DNA from: Aromatoleum aromaticum EbN1 | GTDB taxonomy: Bacteria > Pseudomonadota > Gammaproteobacteria > Burkholderiales > Rhodocyclaceae | Reading direction: 5' to 3' | Assembly: GCF_000025965.1 (NCBI RefSeq) | Contig: NC_006513.1 | Span: forward strand, 2,852,001-2,916,000 | DNA length: 64,000 bases | In this document: piece by piece, positions 1-10,176 of the stretch | Numbering within the stretch: position 1 is the stretch's first letter | How the letters are laid out: every line of letters starts with the position of its first letter | Program-made: the position numbers and the translations under genes | The notes under the pieces: generated by a model | What the model saw: the letters and a program-made list of their open reading frames with translations, nothing else | Database searches by the model: none | What the model was told of the DNA's origin: nothing

Positions 1-2201
1 CCACGCCGGCTTCGTTCGAGCCGTCGATCGACTACGTCGTCACGAAAATCCCGCGCTTCGCATTCGAGAAGTTCCCGATGGCCAACGACCGCCTGACCAC
101 CCAGATGAAGTCGGTCGGCGAAGTCATGGCGATGGGCCGCACGTTCCAGGAATCGTTCCAGAAAGCGCTGCGCGGCCTCGAGGTCGGCGCCTACGGTCTC
201 GACGAGGTCGAAGCGGATCGCGAGGACCTCGAGCATGAACTCGCGAACCCGGGCGCGCAGCGCATCTGGTACGTCGGCCAGGCGTTTCGCGAAGGTTACA
301 CGCAGGAGCAGCTGTTCAACCTGACGAAGATCGATCCGTGGTTCCTCGCGCAGATCGAAGACATCGTGCTGACCGAGAAGGCGCTCACGGGCCGCTCGCT
401 GAAGGCGCTCCTGGCTGCCGAGCTGCGCGAGCTGAAGCGCAAGGGTTTTTCCGACCGGCGCCTCGCGAAGCTGCTCGGAGTCGACGAGACCGCGGTGCGC
501 CTGCACCGCCACGCGAACGGCGTGCGGCCGGTGTTCAAGCGCGTCGATACCTGCGCCGCCGAGTTCGCGACCTCGACCGCCTACATGTACTCCTCGTACG
601 AGGACGAGTGCGAGGCACGCCCGACCGACAAGAAGAAGATCATGGTGCTCGGCGGCGGACCGAACCGCATTGGGCAGGGGATCGAGTTCGACTACTGCTG
701 CGTCCATGCCGCACTCGCGCTGCGTGAGGACGGCTATGAGACGATCATGGTCAACTGCAATCCGGAAACAGTGTCGACCGACTACGATACGTCCGATCGC
801 CTGTATTTCGAGCCGATCACGCTCGAAGACATCCTCGAAATCGTGCATGTCGAGAAGCCGGTCGGCGTCATCGTCCAGTTCGGCGGCCAGACGCCACTCA
901 AGAGGGCGCAGGCGCTCGAAGACAACGGCGTGCCGATCATCGGCACCAGCCCGGACATGATCGACGCTGCCGAGGACCGCGAGCGCTTCCAGAAGCTGCT
1001 GAACGATCTCGGCCTCAAGCAGCCGCCCAACCGCACTGCCCGGACGCCGGAAGCCGCGGTGCGGCTCGCGGCGGAGATCGGCTATCCGCTGGTCGTGCGT
1101 CCGAGCTACGTGCTGGGCGGGCGCGCGATGGAGATCGTGCACGAGCAGAAGGATCTCGAGCGATACATGCGCGAGGCGGTGAAAGTCTCGAATGAATCGC
1201 CGGTGCTGCTCGACCGCTTCCTCAACGACGCCACTGAAGTCGATGTCGATGCGCTGTCCGACGGCAGGCAGGTCATCATCGGCGGCATCATGGAGCACAT
1301 CGAGCAGGCCGGCGTCCATTCGGGCGACTCGGCGTGCTCGCTGCCGCCTTACACGCTCTCGGCAAAGCTCCAGGACGAGCTACGTCGCCAGACCGAAGCG
1401 ATGGCGCGGGCGCTGAACGTGTGCGGCCTGATGAACGTGCAGTTCGCGATCCAGGGCGACGGCGACGAGGCGACCGTCTACGTGCTCGAAGTCAATCCGC
1501 GTGCGTCGCGCACGGTGCCGTTCGTGTCGAAGGCGTGCGGCCTGCAACTGGCGAAGATTGCCGCGCGCTGCATGGCCGGACAAAGCCTGGCCAGCCAGGG
1601 CGTGACGACCGAGATCGTGCCGCCTTACTACGCGGTCAAGGAAGCCGTCTTCCCGTTCGTCAAGTTCCCGGGCGTGGATACGATTCTGGGGCCGGAAATG
1701 AAGTCCACCGGCGAAGTGATGGGCGTGGGACGCAGCTTCGCCGAAGCTTTCGTCAAATCGCAGCTCGCTGCCGGCGTACGCCTGCCGCAGTCCGGCACGG
1801 CCTTCATCAGCGTCAAGCCGACCGACCGTGGCGTCGCGGTCGAAGTGGCGCGCGAGCTTCATGAGCTCGGCTTCGGACTGGCCGCCACCCGCGGCACGGG
1901 CTCGGCGATCGAGGCCGCCGGGCTACCCGTCACGCTGGTCAACAAGGTCAACGAAGGCCGTCCGCATATTGTGGACATGATCAAGAACAATGAAATCAGC
2001 CTCGTGATCAACACGGTGGAGGAAAAGCGCCAGGCGATCATCGATTCGCGCTCGATCCGCACCAGCGCTCTCGCGGCGAAACTCACGGTATTCACCACCA
2101 TCGAAGGGGCACGCGCCGCATGCATGGGGATGCGCCATCTCGAGGAGCTGCAGGTGTACGGATTGCAGTCCCTGCATGCCGAACTGACCCAAAAATCATG
2201 A
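1..2201 (+). CDS. carB: Carbamoyl-phosphate synthase large subunit, 5' end missing
   Basis: The large subunit makes carbamoyl phosphate from bicarbonate, ATP and glutamine-derived ammonia for pyrimidine and arginine synthesis. The reading frame is open from base 3, so the gene runs in from outside the window; about 733 codons of a usual ~1070 are present. Visible in order are the end of the first ATP-grasp half ([16 protein letters not shown]), the oligomerisation linker, the second ATP-grasp half starting at [19 protein letters not shown] with [13 protein letters not shown] further on, and the C-terminal MGS-like allosteric domain (last ~140 residues, with [12 protein letters not shown] and VINTVEEKR). 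The ATG at 78 is an internal methionine, not the start. The stop overlaps the greA start (ATGA), so the two are translationally coupled. Identification is secure. Confidence 0.97.
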   Translation, partial: TPASFEPSIDYVVTKIPRFAFEKFPMANDRLTTQMKSVGEVMAMGRTFQESFQKALRGLEVGAYGLDEVEADREDLEHELANPGAQRIWYVGQAFREGYTQEQLFNLTKIDPWFLAQIEDIVLTEKALTGRSLKALLAAELRELKRKGFSDRRLAKLLGVDETAVRLHRHANGVRPVFKRVDTCAAEFATSTAYMYSSYEDECEARPTDKKKIMVLGGGPNRIGQGIEFDYCCVHAALALREDGYETIMVNCNPETVSTDYDTSDRLYFEPITLEDILEIVHVEKPVGVIVQFGGQTPLKRAQALEDNGVPIIGTSPDMIDAAEDRERFQKLLNDLGLKQPPNRTARTPEAAVRLAAEIGYPLVVRPSYVLGGRAMEIVHEQKDLERYMREAVKVSNESPVLLDRFLNDATEVDVDALSDGRQVIIGGIMEHIEQAGVHSGDSACSLPPYTLSAKLQDELRRQTEAMARALNVCGLMNVQFAIQGDGDEATVYVLEVNPRASRTVPFVSKACGLQLAKIAARCMAGQSLASQGVTTEIVPPYYAVKEAVFPFVKFPGVDTILGPEMKSTGEVMGVGRSFAEAFVKSQLAAGVRLPQSGTAFISVKPTDRGVAVEVARELHELGFGLAATRGTGSAIEAAGLPVTLVNKVNEGRPHIVDMIKNNEISLVINTVEEKRQAIIDSRSIRTSALAAKLTVFTTIEGARAACMGMRHLEELQVYGLQSLHAELTQKS

Positions 2202-2674
2202 TCAAGACTCCTCTTACCGTCGCGGGTGCGGAAAAACTTCGCAATGAACTGCATCGGCTGAAAACCGTCGAGCGCCCCAGCGTGATCGCCGCGATCGCAG
2301 AAGCGCGTTCCCATGGCGATCTGTCGGAAAACGCCGAGTACGACGCCGCCAAGGAGCGCCAGGGATTCGTCGAGGGCAGGATCAAGGAGATCGAAGGCAA
2401 GATTTCGAGTGCGCAGATCATCGATCCGAAATTGCTCGACGCCGACGGGCGATGCGTGTTCGGCGCTACCGTCGAGCTGGAGGATATGGATACCGGACAG
2501 ACGGTGATGTACCAGATCGTTGGCGATGACGAGGCGGACCTGAAGGAAAACAAGATTTCGATCAGCTCGCCCATCGCGCGTGCCTTGATCGGCAAGTTTG
2601 CAGGGGACATCGCCGAAGTCCACGCCCCGGGCGGGGTGAGGGAGTACGAGATCATCGACGTCCGCTACGTGTGA
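2198..2674 (+). CDS. greA: Transcription elongation factor GreA
   Basis: GreA rescues backtracked RNA polymerase by stimulating cleavage of the nascent RNA 3' end. The 158-residue product has the normal length: an N-terminal coiled coil (about residues 1-75) whose tip carries the acidic [13 protein letters not shown] motif that reaches the active site, then the FKBP-like C-terminal domain ([19 protein letters not shown], ending EIIDVRYV). The start ATG at 2198 overlaps the carB stop as ATGA, which gives the standard N-terminus [14 protein letters not shown]. The frame is open further upstream, but that stretch lies inside carB. A second Gre factor, greB, lies at 39.6 kb. Confidence 0.97.
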   Translation: MIKTPLTVAGAEKLRNELHRLKTVERPSVIAAIAEARSHGDLSENAEYDAAKERQGFVEGRIKEIEGKISSAQIIDPKLLDADGRCVFGATVELEDMDTGQTVMYQIVGDDEADLKENKISISSPIARALIGKFAGDIAEVHAPGGVREYEIIDVRYV

Positions 2675-2729
2675 ACGGAGAGCCCGTTTCGCACCGGGAG
2701 CCTCGTTCGGGCATCAGCCGGGAAACATC

Positions 2730-3194
2730 GTGAGCCGTCTTTCCGAGCATCTGCTGGTCGTGTTGATCACGCTTTGGGCCGGAGCACTGTGGTCGATCGG
2801 GTACATCGTCGCGCCCACCCTGTTCGGCATGCTTTCCGATCGTGCGCTCGCCGGCAACATCGCCGGCCGCCTGTTTGCGCTGGTGGGGTGGATCGGGGTC
2901 GGTTGTGCCGTCTACGTGCTGGGTTTCATGCTCGCACGCTGGCGGTGGCGAGCGTTCCGGAGCGGACTGTTCTGGCTGGTTGTGGCGATGCTGCTGGCGA
3001 CGCTCGCGAGCCGGTTCGGCATCCAGCCGCTGATGGCGCAGATGAAAGCGGATGCCTGGCCGCGCGAGGTGATGGACACCGTGATGCGGGACCGCTTCGC
3101 CACGTGGCATGGCGTTTCGAGCGTGCTCTATCTCATCCAGAGCGTGCTCGCGTTGCCGCTGGTGCTCAGTGTCCGCAAATTGCTCGGCCGCTGA
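2730..3194 (+). CDS. DUF4149-type small membrane protein
   Basis: A 154-residue protein with four hydrophobic segments (about residues 5-30, 43-68, 78-98 and 130-148). Basic WRWRAFRS between the second and third segments suggests a cytoplasmic loop there. The length and topology match the DUF4149 family, often found next to greA or yhbY in betaproteobacteria; its function is unknown. The start is a GTG at 2730 with only a weak Shine-Dalgarno (GGGAAA). The gene follows greA by 55 bases on the same strand, so cotranscription with carB-greA is likely. It converges on yhbY, and a stem-loop overlaps its stop codon. Confidence 0.8.
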   Translation: MSRLSEHLLVVLITLWAGALWSIGYIVAPTLFGMLSDRALAGNIAGRLFALVGWIGVGCAVYVLGFMLARWRWRAFRSGLFWLVVAMLLATLASRFGIQPLMAQMKADAWPREVMDTVMRDRFATWHGVSSVLYLIQSVLALPLVLSVRKLLGR

Positions 3195-3210
3195 CGGGGT
3201 GTCCCGTCAG
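3191..3210. terminator. Stem-loop between convergent DUF4149 gene and yhbY
   Basis: Perfect 8-bp inverted repeat CTGACGGG / CCCGTCAG with a GTGT loop, overlapping the DUF4149 stop codon and lying just past the end of convergent yhbY. The T-run is poor (GGATTATTT follows on the plus strand), so it may be an inefficient intrinsic terminator or a 3'-end stabiliser for both transcripts. Confidence 0.55.
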
Positions 3211-3215
3211 GCGGA

Positions 3216-3686
3216 TTATTTGCGGCCGGCGGACTCGGTTTTGCGCGTATAGGTCCGGCTGCGCTTGGCCGCGAGGCGCTTCTTGTCCGAGGCGGCCTTG
3301 ATCAGCGCGGTGCGACGTGCAGCGGCTGCGAAGGCCCGTGCCGATTTCGCTCTCGCGACGCCCGTGTTCGCGCTGGATATCGCGGTCTTCCCCTGGACGG
3401 ATTTTTCGGCTTCTTCCCGCCGTTCGCGCCAAATGACGAGAATGGTGCCGATGTGCTGGATAGGGGAGGCACCGAGGGCGTCGCAGACCGCTTTCATCAG
3501 TGCGTCGCGTGCAGCGCGTTCGGCGCCGTGGACCTTGATCTTGATAAGCTCGTGCGCCTGCAGGGAACGGTCGATTTCGCCCAGCACGGCTGGCGTCAGG
3601 CCGTTTCCGGCAATGCTGACGACGGGGTTCAGATGGTGGGCGCCGGCACGCAGTTCGCGCCGCCGGGCGGGGGTGAGCTCGCTCAT
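3216..3686 (-). CDS. yhbY: YhbY family ribosome-associated RNA-binding protein with long basic tail
   Basis: YhbY/CRM-domain proteins bind pre-50S ribosomal particles. Residues 1-95 hold the whole domain ([31 protein letters not shown], then [16 protein letters not shown] and [10 protein letters not shown]). The start at 3686 has GAGAAAAG just upstream; the frame is open further upstream but would run into rlmE. The family is usually about 97 residues. Here a further ~60 residues follow, rich in Ala, Lys, Arg and Ser ([19 protein letters not shown]), probably a disordered RNA-binding tail. It is divergent from rlmE with about 40 bases between the starts. Confidence 0.9.
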
Positions 3687-3725
3687 ACTTTTCTCAAATC
3701 TTTCAGGGGCATGGATTCTACTCCG

Positions 3726-4349
3726 ATGAAGCGAACCAAGACCAGCAAGGCGTGGATGCAGGAGCATGTCAACGACCCGTACGTCCAGCGCGCAAAAAGC
3801 GAAGGTTACCGGTCACGGGCAGCATTCAAGCTCATCGAGCTCGATGACCGCGATCGCCTGATGCGAAGCGGAATGGTCGTCGTCGATCTGGGCGCTGCCC
3901 CGGGATCCTGGAGCCAGGTCGCACTGCGGCGAGTGGGGCGCGAGGGGCGGGTCTTCGCACTGGACCTGCTGCCGCTGGACCCGCTAGGGGGCGTCGAGTT
4001 CATCCAGGGCGACTTTCAGGAAGAGCCGGTGCTTGCCGAACTCGAGTCGAGGCTCGGCGGGCTCCCCGTCGACGTCGTGCTGTCGGACATGGCGCCGAAC
4101 ATGTCCGGCATCGATACAACCGACCAGGCCCGCTCGATCTACCTCGGGGAACTGGCGCTTGAGTTCGCGGGGCACCACCTCAAGCCCGGGGGAGGTTTCG
4201 TTGTGAAAGTGTTTCAGGGACAGGGTTTCATGGAGTATCGAAACGAGGCCGCGAAGCATTTCCACGCGCTGCACGTGCGAAAACCGAAGGCATCGCGCGA
4301 CCGCAGTGCGGAAGTGTATCTGGTGGGTGTCGGCTACCGCGGCAGCTAG
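3726..4349 (+). CDS. rlmE: 23S rRNA 2'-O-methyltransferase RlmE (FtsJ)
   Basis: RlmE methylates the 2'-OH of U2552 in the A-loop of 23S rRNA late in 50S assembly. The 207-residue protein is family length (E. coli 209). The SAM site [16 protein letters not shown] is at residues 51-66. The catalytic K-D-K-E tetrad is complete at K35, D121, K161 and E196, all offset by three from E. coli. I chose the ATG at 3726 because [20 protein letters not shown] matches the usual N-terminus; an in-frame ATG at 3711 would add five residues. Placement beside yhbY and ahead of ftsH is the conserved proteobacterial order. Confidence 0.96.
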
Positions 4350-4370
4350 GCTCCTCGTTACAGCGCCAAA

Positions 4371-4388
4371 ACTGTGGAACTCCACAGT
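4371..4388. promoter_or_regulatory. Palindrome ACTGTGGA-AC-TCCACAGT, LexA-box-like
   Basis: A perfect 8-bp inverted repeat with a 2-base centre lies 21 bases after rlmE. It contains CTGT-N8-ACAG, the fixed part of the gammaproteobacterial/betaproteobacterial LexA box, but its centre (GGAACTCC) is not the AT-rich centre of strong SOS boxes. No T-run follows, so it is a poor terminator. It could be an operator or an RNA 3'-end hairpin. It is about 140 bases upstream of the proposed ftsH promoter. Confidence 0.35.
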
Positions 4389-4528
4389 CGGGCACCGAGT
4401 CTTCCATTTATGCTGCCGGACGCGGCAAACCTTTTCACGGTCATATTGCAATTCAGGCCGGCGACCCCATATCGGAATCGTTATGGCGTGCCGATCAGGT
4501 GATTGAAACAGCCCATCGGGCCTATTGG

Positions 4529-4558
4529 TTTACGCCGCGGAACGTTCGCCACTAGAAT
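4529..4558 (+). promoter_or_regulatory. Putative sigma-70 promoter of ftsH
   Basis: TTTACG, an 18-base spacer and TAGAAT end 44 bases before the ftsH start. The same element types (TTTACC-N18-TAGAAT) are seen ahead of tpiA. This is a consensus match only. No sigma-32 type -35/-10 pair with correct spacing was seen here, although ftsH is a heat-shock gene in E. coli. Confidence 0.45.
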
Positions 4559-4602
4559 GAGTCCATCTGTCGCTGCCCCCGTTGGGCTCTCAAGGAAAGA
4601 AG

Positions 4603-6495
4603 TTGAATAATCTCTTCAAGAATCTCGCGATCTGGATGGTTATCGGCGTCGTGCTGATGACGGTATTCAACCAGTTCAATACGCGGCAGGTTTCGGCCAG
4701 TACGATGGAGTACTCCCAGTTTCTGGAGGAAGCCAGGGCCGGGCGCATCGCGAAAGCGACTATCGACGGCCGTCTGGTGCGTGCGACGACGCAGGAAGGC
4801 CGGCAGATCACTGTGTATACGCCTGGTGTGCAGGATATCTGGATGGTGTCGGACCTGATCCGCGCCGGCGTGGCCGTGAACGCGTCGAAGCCCGAAGAAG
4901 AGCAGTCGTTCCTGATGAGCATCTTCGTTTCCTGGTTCCCGATGTTGCTGCTGATCGGCGTCTGGGTGTTCTTCATGCGGCAGATGCAGGGAGGCGGACG
5001 GGGCGGCGCGTTTTCGTTCGGCAAGTCGAAAGCCAGAATGCTCGATGAGAGCGCCAATTCGCTCTCTTTTGCGGATGTCGCAGGCTGCGACGAAGCAAAG
5101 GAGGAAGTGTCCGAACTCGTCGATTTCCTGCGTGACCCGTCCAAGTTCCAGAAACTTGGCGGGCACATTCCGAAAGGCGTGCTGATGGTCGGTTCGCCGG
5201 GTACCGGCAAGACTTTGCTCGCGAAGGCGATTGCCGGCGAGGCGAAAGTGCCGTTCTTCTCGATTTCCGGCTCCGATTTCGTCGAGATGTTCGTCGGTGT
5301 CGGCGCGGCGCGCGTACGTGACATGTTCGAGCAGGCGAAGAAACACGCGCCATGCATCATCTTCATCGACGAGATCGATGCTGTCGGACGTCAGCGTGGC
5401 GCAGGCATGGGGGGCGGCAACGACGAGCGCGAACAGACTCTCAACCAGTTGCTCGTCGAGATGGACGGCTTCGAAGGGCAAACGGGAGTCATCGTGATCG
5501 CCGCGACGAACCGCCCTGACGTGCTCGATCCGGCGCTGCTGCGCCCGGGACGGTTCGACCGGCAGGTTGTCGTCCCGCTGCCCGATATCCGGGGCCGGGA
5601 GCAGATCCTGAAAGTCCATATGCGCAAGGTGCCCATTGCACCGGACGTCGAACCTGTCGTCCTTGCGCGCGGCACGCCCGGATTTTCCGGCGCCGACCTG
5701 GCGAACCTCGTCAACGAAGCGGCATTGTTCGCGGCGCGGGGCGGCAAGCGACTCGTGGATATGGAAGACTTCGAGCGCGCCAAGGACAAGATCATGATGG
5801 GGTCCGAACGTCGTTCGATGGTGATGCCGGAAGAGGAACGCCGTAACACGGCGTACCACGAATCCGGTCATGCGTTGGTCGCGAAGTTGCTCGACAAGAC
5901 CGACCCGGTGCACAAGGTCACGATCATCCCGCGAGGTCGTGCACTGGGGGTGACGATGCAGCTGCCGGAGCAGGATCGTTACAGCCAGGACCGCGAACGG
6001 CTGCTCCAGACGATCGCCGTGCTGTTCGGTGGCCGGATCTGCGAAGAGATCTTCATGGACCAGATGACTACCGGCGCTTCGAACGACTTTCAGCGGGCCA
6101 CTGACCTCGCTCGCCGGATGGTGACGCAGTGGGGCATGTCGGACAATCTCGGGCCGATGGTGTATGGCGAAGAAGAGGGAGAGATCTTTCTCGGCCGGCA
6201 GGTGACGACCCACCGGAACGTGTCCGAAGCCACGATGCAGAAAGTGGATGCCGAGATACGCCGCATCATCGATCAGCAGTACGCACTGGCGCGGCGCCTG
6301 ATCGAAGACAACCGCGACAAGATCGAGGCGATGACGCGTGCGCTGCTCGAATGGGAAACTCTGGATGCGGAACAACTGAACGACATCATGGCGGGACGTG
6401 CTCCGCGGGCACCCAAGCCGATCACTCCGGCGCAGAGTCGCCCGAAGGACGACGCTCCGGGAGCCGAGCCCACGGCGCCGGCCCCGGCAGCGTAA
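4603..6495 (+). CDS. ftsH: ATP-dependent zinc metalloprotease FtsH
   Basis: FtsH is the membrane-anchored AAA+ protease that removes misfolded membrane proteins and, in E. coli, sigma-32 and LpxC. The product has 630 residues: a first membrane helix at about 6-24, a periplasmic domain, a second helix at about 99-121, then the AAA+ module with Walker A GSPGTGKT (197-204), Walker [10 protein letters not shown] and the second region of homology [19 protein letters not shown]. The zinc site HESGH is at 419-423. The start is a TTG at 4603 with AAGGAAAG just upstream, giving the family N-terminus [11 protein letters not shown]; an earlier TTG at 4582 lacks a ribosome site. Pro/Ala-rich C-terminal tail. 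Confidence 0.97.
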   Translation: MNNLFKNLAIWMVIGVVLMTVFNQFNTRQVSASTMEYSQFLEEARAGRIAKATIDGRLVRATTQEGRQITVYTPGVQDIWMVSDLIRAGVAVNASKPEEEQSFLMSIFVSWFPMLLLIGVWVFFMRQMQGGGRGGAFSFGKSKARMLDESANSLSFADVAGCDEAKEEVSELVDFLRDPSKFQKLGGHIPKGVLMVGSPGTGKTLLAKAIAGEAKVPFFSISGSDFVEMFVGVGAARVRDMFEQAKKHAPCIIFIDEIDAVGRQRGAGMGGGNDEREQTLNQLLVEMDGFEGQTGVIVIAATNRPDVLDPALLRPGRFDRQVVVPLPDIRGREQILKVHMRKVPIAPDVEPVVLARGTPGFSGADLANLVNEAALFAARGGKRLVDMEDFERAKDKIMMGSERRSMVMPEEERRNTAYHESGHALVAKLLDKTDPVHKVTIIPRGRALGVTMQLPEQDRYSQDRERLLQTIAVLFGGRICEEIFMDQMTTGASNDFQRATDLARRMVTQWGMSDNLGPMVYGEEEGEIFLGRQVTTHRNVSEATMQKVDAEIRRIIDQQYALARRLIEDNRDKIEAMTRALLEWETLDAEQLNDIMAGRAPRAPKPITPAQSRPKDDAPGAEPTAPAPAA

Positions 6496-6525
6496 ATTCT
6501 CGGCCGACAAGAAGTTCGACCTTCC

Positions 6526-6552
6526 CTCGGGCCGGCATTTAGCCGGCCCGAG
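6526..6552 (+). terminator. Intrinsic terminator after ftsH
   Basis: A perfect 11-bp GC-rich stem (CTCGGGCCGGC / GCCGGCCCGAG) with loop ATTTA is followed by TTCATTT. It sits between ftsH and folP and should reduce read-through. Only 17 bases separate it from the folP start, so folP probably depends on leakage through it. Confidence 0.75.
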
Positions 6553-6569
6553 TTCATTTGAGGACTGAT

Positions 6570-7403
6570 ATGCAGGTTTTGAGATGCGGTCGATTCCGCC
6601 TGGAACTCGACCGCCCACACATCATGGCGATCGTCAATGTCACGCCGGACTCGTTTTCTGGCGACGGCCTCGGTCGGGATCTGGACACAGCGACGCGAAG
6701 GGCGCAGGCGGCAGTCGATGCGGGAGCGGATCTGCTCGACATAGGGGGCGAGTCGACGCGCCCCGGGTCGGAGCCTGTCTCCGAGCAGGAGGAACTCGAC
6801 CGCGTCATCCCGCTGGTCGAACGTCTGGCTGATTGGTCCGTGCCGGTTTCGGTCGACACGTTCAAGCCGACCGTGATGCGGGAATCCCTGCGGGCCGGGG
6901 CGAGCCTGATCAACGATATCAACGCGTTCCGGGCGCCGGGTGCGATCGACGCCGTGCGGGACAGCGAAGCGGCACTGTGCGTGATGCACATGCAGGGCGA
7001 GCCCCGCGGCATGCAGTCCGATCCCCGCTACGATGATGTAGTCGCGGAAGTGCTCGAGTTCCTGAACGACTGTGTTCGGGCTCTCGCGGACAAAGGCGTG
7101 GACAGAGACCGGATCCTCCTCGACCCCGGGTTCGGATTCGGCAAGACCCTCGAGCACAACCTCGCGCTGTTCCGCGCCCTCGACCGCTTCGTCGGGCAAG
7201 ACTATCCGGTGCTGGTCGGAGTGTCGCGAAAGTCCATGATCGGGGCGATCACGGGACGAGCGGTCGGCGAGCGAGTGCATGGCAGCGTCGCCGCGGCGCT
7301 GATCGCTGTCGAGCGCGGTGCTCGGATCGTGCGAGTCCATGACGTCGCCGCGACGCGCGATGCATTGAAAGTGTGGCAGGCGGTAACCGGCGTCCCGGCA
7401 TAG
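6570..7403 (+). CDS. folP: Dihydropteroate synthase
   Basis: FolP condenses p-aminobenzoate with dihydropterin pyrophosphate in folate synthesis and is the sulfonamide target. The 277-residue TIM barrel shows the pterin and pABA motifs in order: IMAIVNVTPDSFS, DIGGESTRPGSEPVS, SVDTFKP, LINDINAF, LCVMHMQGEP, LLDPGFGFGKTLEHN, GVSRKSMIG and a final RVHDV. The start ATG at 6570 has GAGG six bases upstream; a TTG at 6558 is in frame but poor. It lies between ftsH and glmM, as in most proteobacteria. Confidence 0.97.
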   Translation: MQVLRCGRFRLELDRPHIMAIVNVTPDSFSGDGLGRDLDTATRRAQAAVDAGADLLDIGGESTRPGSEPVSEQEELDRVIPLVERLADWSVPVSVDTFKPTVMRESLRAGASLINDINAFRAPGAIDAVRDSEAALCVMHMQGEPRGMQSDPRYDDVVAEVLEFLNDCVRALADKGVDRDRILLDPGFGFGKTLEHNLALFRALDRFVGQDYPVLVGVSRKSMIGAITGRAVGERVHGSVAAALIAVERGARIVRVHDVAATRDALKVWQAVTGVPA

Positions 7404-7473
7404 GCAGGAGTGCACGAAGTCTCCCCGTCGTTGATGCGATAATTCGTTTTTCGACGAATGTCGCGGGGGAAAA

Positions 7474-8826
7474 ATGGGGAGAAAGTATTTCGGCACCGAC
7501 GGCGTACGGGGGCGGGTCGGCGATTCGACGATCACGCCCGAATTCGTCATGCGTCTCGGCTATGCAGCCGGGGTGACGCTGGTGGGGCGGGAGCAGTTGC
7601 CTCCCGGAGAGCGGCCCGCGATTCTCATCGGCAAGGACACCCGCATTTCCGGCTACATGCTCGAGGCCGCTCTCGAAGCCGGATTTGCAGCGGCGGGCGT
7701 CGATGTGATGCTTGCCGGTCCGGTGCCGACGCCAGCGGTGGCCTATCTCACCCGTGCGCTCCGTCTCCAGGCCGGAGTCGTCATCTCCGCCTCGCACAAC
7801 CCTTACGACGATAACGGCATCAAGTTCTTTTCGGCGAACGGCACCAAGTTGCCGGATGCGCTCGAGGAAGAAATCGAGTTCCGGGTCGATCAGCCGATGG
7901 TCTGCGCCGAGGCATCGCGCCTGGGCAAGGCGCGACGGATCGTCGATGCGGCGGGACGTTACGTCGAGTTCTGCAAGAGCGCGTTTCCGAACGAGTTCGA
8001 CCTGCGTGGTTACCGGATCGTCCTCGACTGCGCTCACGGCGCGGCCTATCACATCGGACCGAGCGTGTTTCACGAACTGGGCGCGGAAGTGATCCCGCTG
8101 GGAGTCGAACCCAACGGATTGAACATCAACGACCAGGTCGGCGCCACGCATCCGCAGACGCTGCGTTCGGCAGTACTGGCGAACAAGGCGGACTTCGGCA
8201 TCGCCCTCGACGGCGACGGCGATCGCGTCGTCATGGTCGATGGAGACGGCGAGCTTTACGATGGTGACAAGCTGCTGTACGTGATTGCAGCGTCGCGGCA
8301 GGCCGAAGGGCGCCTGGAAGGCGTCGTCGGCACGCTGATGAGCAATCTCGGCCTCGAGCGCGCGATCGGCCGCCTCGGCCTTGCCTTCGCGCGAGCCAAG
8401 GTCGGTGACCGCTACGTGCTGGAAACCATGCATGAACGGGGCTGGAGGCTCGGCGGGGAAAACTCCGGCCATATCATCTGCCTCGATCGTCATACCACGG
8501 GCGACGGCATCGTCTCCGCGCTCCAGGTTATCGCGGCGCTGATCAAGGGCCAGTGCACGCTGGCTACCGCGTGTGCGGACCTCGTCTTCTATCCGCAGAA
8601 ACTCATCAACGTGCCTCTGGCCGCAGGATTCGACTGGCGGTCCGACGAGCGCATCGACCAAGCGCGCAGCGACGCCGAACTGGAACTCGGCGAGCAGGGC
8701 CGGGTGCTGCTGCGCCCTTCAGGAACCGAGCCGTTGCTCCGGGTCATGGTGGAAGGAAAGGACGGTTCCCAAGTCGAGAGACTGGCGCGACATATCGCCG
8801 ACTGCGTTCGGCACGCCAGCGTCTGA
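7474..8826 (+). CDS. glmM: Phosphoglucosamine mutase GlmM
   Basis: GlmM converts glucosamine-6-phosphate to glucosamine-1-phosphate for peptidoglycan and lipopolysaccharide precursors. The 450-residue protein has normal length. The phosphoserine loop [13 protein letters not shown] places the catalytic Ser at residue 107. The Mg2+ loop [13 protein letters not shown], the sugar-binding [10 protein letters not shown] and the C-terminal phosphate loop [14 protein letters not shown] are all present. The start ATG is preceded by GGGGGA. About 70 bases after folP on the same strand. Confidence 0.97.
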   Translation: MGRKYFGTDGVRGRVGDSTITPEFVMRLGYAAGVTLVGREQLPPGERPAILIGKDTRISGYMLEAALEAGFAAAGVDVMLAGPVPTPAVAYLTRALRLQAGVVISASHNPYDDNGIKFFSANGTKLPDALEEEIEFRVDQPMVCAEASRLGKARRIVDAAGRYVEFCKSAFPNEFDLRGYRIVLDCAHGAAYHIGPSVFHELGAEVIPLGVEPNGLNINDQVGATHPQTLRSAVLANKADFGIALDGDGDRVVMVDGDGELYDGDKLLYVIAASRQAEGRLEGVVGTLMSNLGLERAIGRLGLAFARAKVGDRYVLETMHERGWRLGGENSGHIICLDRHTTGDGIVSALQVIAALIKGQCTLATACADLVFYPQKLINVPLAAGFDWRSDERIDQARSDAELELGEQGRVLLRPSGTEPLLRVMVEGKDGSQVERLARHIADCVRHASV

Positions 8827-8929
8827 CGAAGGGCCGCGAGCTTTCGGGCCTTCGGCAACGAGGGCTTCGACCGCCTCGTCGTAGCCAATTCTGCGGTTTC
8901 GGTTGAGGCAGCGCAGCGCCCAGCTTCGC

Positions 8930-8947
8930 CTGTAACACTCCTGAAAT
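8930..8947 (+). promoter_or_regulatory. Degenerate second Pho box candidate
   Basis: CTGTAACACTCCTGAAAT has the 7-4-7 layout of a PhoB site, but both direct repeats deviate from CTGTCAT/CTGACAT. It lies about 120 bases upstream of the strong site. Could be chance. Confidence 0.3.
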
Positions 8948-9048
8948 ATTGCGTCCGTACACTTCGGCCGCCCGAGCAGCATCGAGCCGAATCTTTTTTT
9001 GTGAAGGATATCGGCTTCGCGATCGATGCGGCGGCTCGGTGCTCGCCA

Positions 9049-9066
9049 CTGTCAAATTTCTGACAC
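9049..9066 (+). promoter_or_regulatory. Pho box upstream of pstS
   Basis: CTGTCAAATTTCTGACAC is two direct heptamers (CTGTCAA, CTGACAC) spaced by four AT-rich bases, close to the PhoB consensus. It lies 85 bases before pstS, where it would replace the -35 element of a phosphate-starvation promoter. This implies PhoB control of pstSCAB, although phoB itself is not in the window. Confidence 0.8.
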
Positions 9067-9151
9067 ATTTGGCGAGGATGATTCGAGGCGCCTCAAGCCG
9101 CGGCAACATCGCAGCGGCACCGGGCATCGTTCATTTACCAGGAGATTCCGT

Positions 9152-10144
9152 ATGTCGGGTTTCAAGCAGGTCGCCTTGGCGACCGCTCTCGTCCTGTTCG
9201 GTTCGCACGCTGTGCACGCCCAGTCCATCGTGAAGGTGGATGGCTCCAGCACCGTGTTCCCGATCACGGAGGCCGTAGCCGAAGATATTCAGAAAGCCAG
9301 GAAAGGCTCGGTGAAGGTCACGGTCGGCATCTCGGGCACCGGCGGCGGTTTCAAGAAATTCTGCCGCGGCGAGATCGATGTTTCGGGCGCGTCGCGTCCG
9401 ATCCTGAAAAAGGAGATGGAAGCATGCGCGAGCGCCGGCATCAGGTATTACGAACTGCCGGTTGCCTTCGACGCCTTGACGGTCATCGTCAACCCGAAGA
9501 ACACCTTCGTCAAACAGCTGACCGTCGAGCAACTCAAGAAAATGTGGGAGCCTGACGCACAGGGCAAGGTCACCAGCTGGAAGCAGATCGACTCGTCGTT
9601 CCCGGATGTCCCGCTGAAGCTTTTCGGCGCGGGCTCGGATTCCGGCACTTTCGATTATTTCACCGAAGCGGTCGTGGGCAAGGCGAAAGCTTCGCGCGGT
9701 GATTTCACCGCCTCGGAAGACGACAACGTCCTCGTTCAGGGCGTTTCACGCGACCAGAACGCAATCGGCTACTTCGGTTATGCCTACTACGCGGAAAACC
9801 AGGGCAAGTTGAAGGCCGTGCCGATCGTGAACAAGGAAGGCAAGGCGGTTTCGCCCGGTCCCGACTCGGTGATCAGCGGCGCCTACAATCCGCTGTCGCG
9901 CCCGATCTTCATTTATGTCAGCGAAAAGTCGCTGGAGAAGCCTGAAGTGCGCGATTTCGTGGCTTACTACATGAAGAACGCTTCGGATCTTGCGACCGAA
10001 GTGAAATATGTTCCGCTGCCACCGAAGGCGTATGAAACCGCGATGGAGAATGTGAACAAGAAGAAGGTCGGCACCGTTTTTGGCGGTGAAGCGGAAGTCG
10101 GCGTCACCATCGAGTCGCTTCTGAGCCGCGAAGCAAAGCTCTGA
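9152..10144 (+). CDS. pstS: Phosphate ABC transporter substrate-binding protein PstS
   Basis: Periplasmic phosphate-binding protein that feeds PstCAB. The 330-residue product starts with a signal peptide (residues 1-23, cleavage after HAVHA). The mature start [20 protein letters not shown] carries the family phosphate-binding loop, and [25 protein letters not shown] follows. The start at 9152 has AGGAGA eight bases upstream; the frame is open further upstream but has no reason to be coding. It heads pstSCAB and is followed by a strong stem-loop, the usual way to keep PstS in excess over the membrane subunits. It resembles the PstS type ending in a long C-terminal [10 protein letters not shown] segment. 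Confidence 0.96.
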   Translation: MSGFKQVALATALVLFGSHAVHAQSIVKVDGSSTVFPITEAVAEDIQKARKGSVKVTVGISGTGGGFKKFCRGEIDVSGASRPILKKEMEACASAGIRYYELPVAFDALTVIVNPKNTFVKQLTVEQLKKMWEPDAQGKVTSWKQIDSSFPDVPLKLFGAGSDSGTFDYFTEAVVGKAKASRGDFTASEDDNVLVQGVSRDQNAIGYFGYAYYAENQGKLKAVPIVNKEGKAVSPGPDSVISGAYNPLSRPIFIYVSEKSLEKPEVRDFVAYYMKNASDLATEVKYVPLPPKAYETAMENVNKKKVGTVFGGEAEVGVTIESLLSREAKL

Positions 10145-10149
10145 CGTCC

Positions 10150-10176
10150 GGGTGCGCGGGCGGCGCCCGCGCACCC
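10150..10176 (+). terminator. pstS-pstC intercistronic stem-loop
   Basis: Perfect 12-bp stem GGGTGCGCGGGC / GCCCGCGCACCC with a GGC loop and only TTTA after it. It is probably an attenuator or 3'-exonuclease block that raises pstS mRNA over pstCAB, rather than a full terminator. Confidence 0.7.

Larger units (their letters stand above)
8827..9151. other. Intergenic region glmM-pstS (325 bp), regulatory
   Basis: No convincing gene. It holds a good Pho box and a weaker one, listed separately. A short AT-rich run lies near 8990-9003. This is the control region of the pst operon. Confidence 0.7.

Noticed and set aside
4552-6618. 688-codon open frame on the minus strand
   Set aside because: Antisense to ftsH; a shadow of its codon structure.
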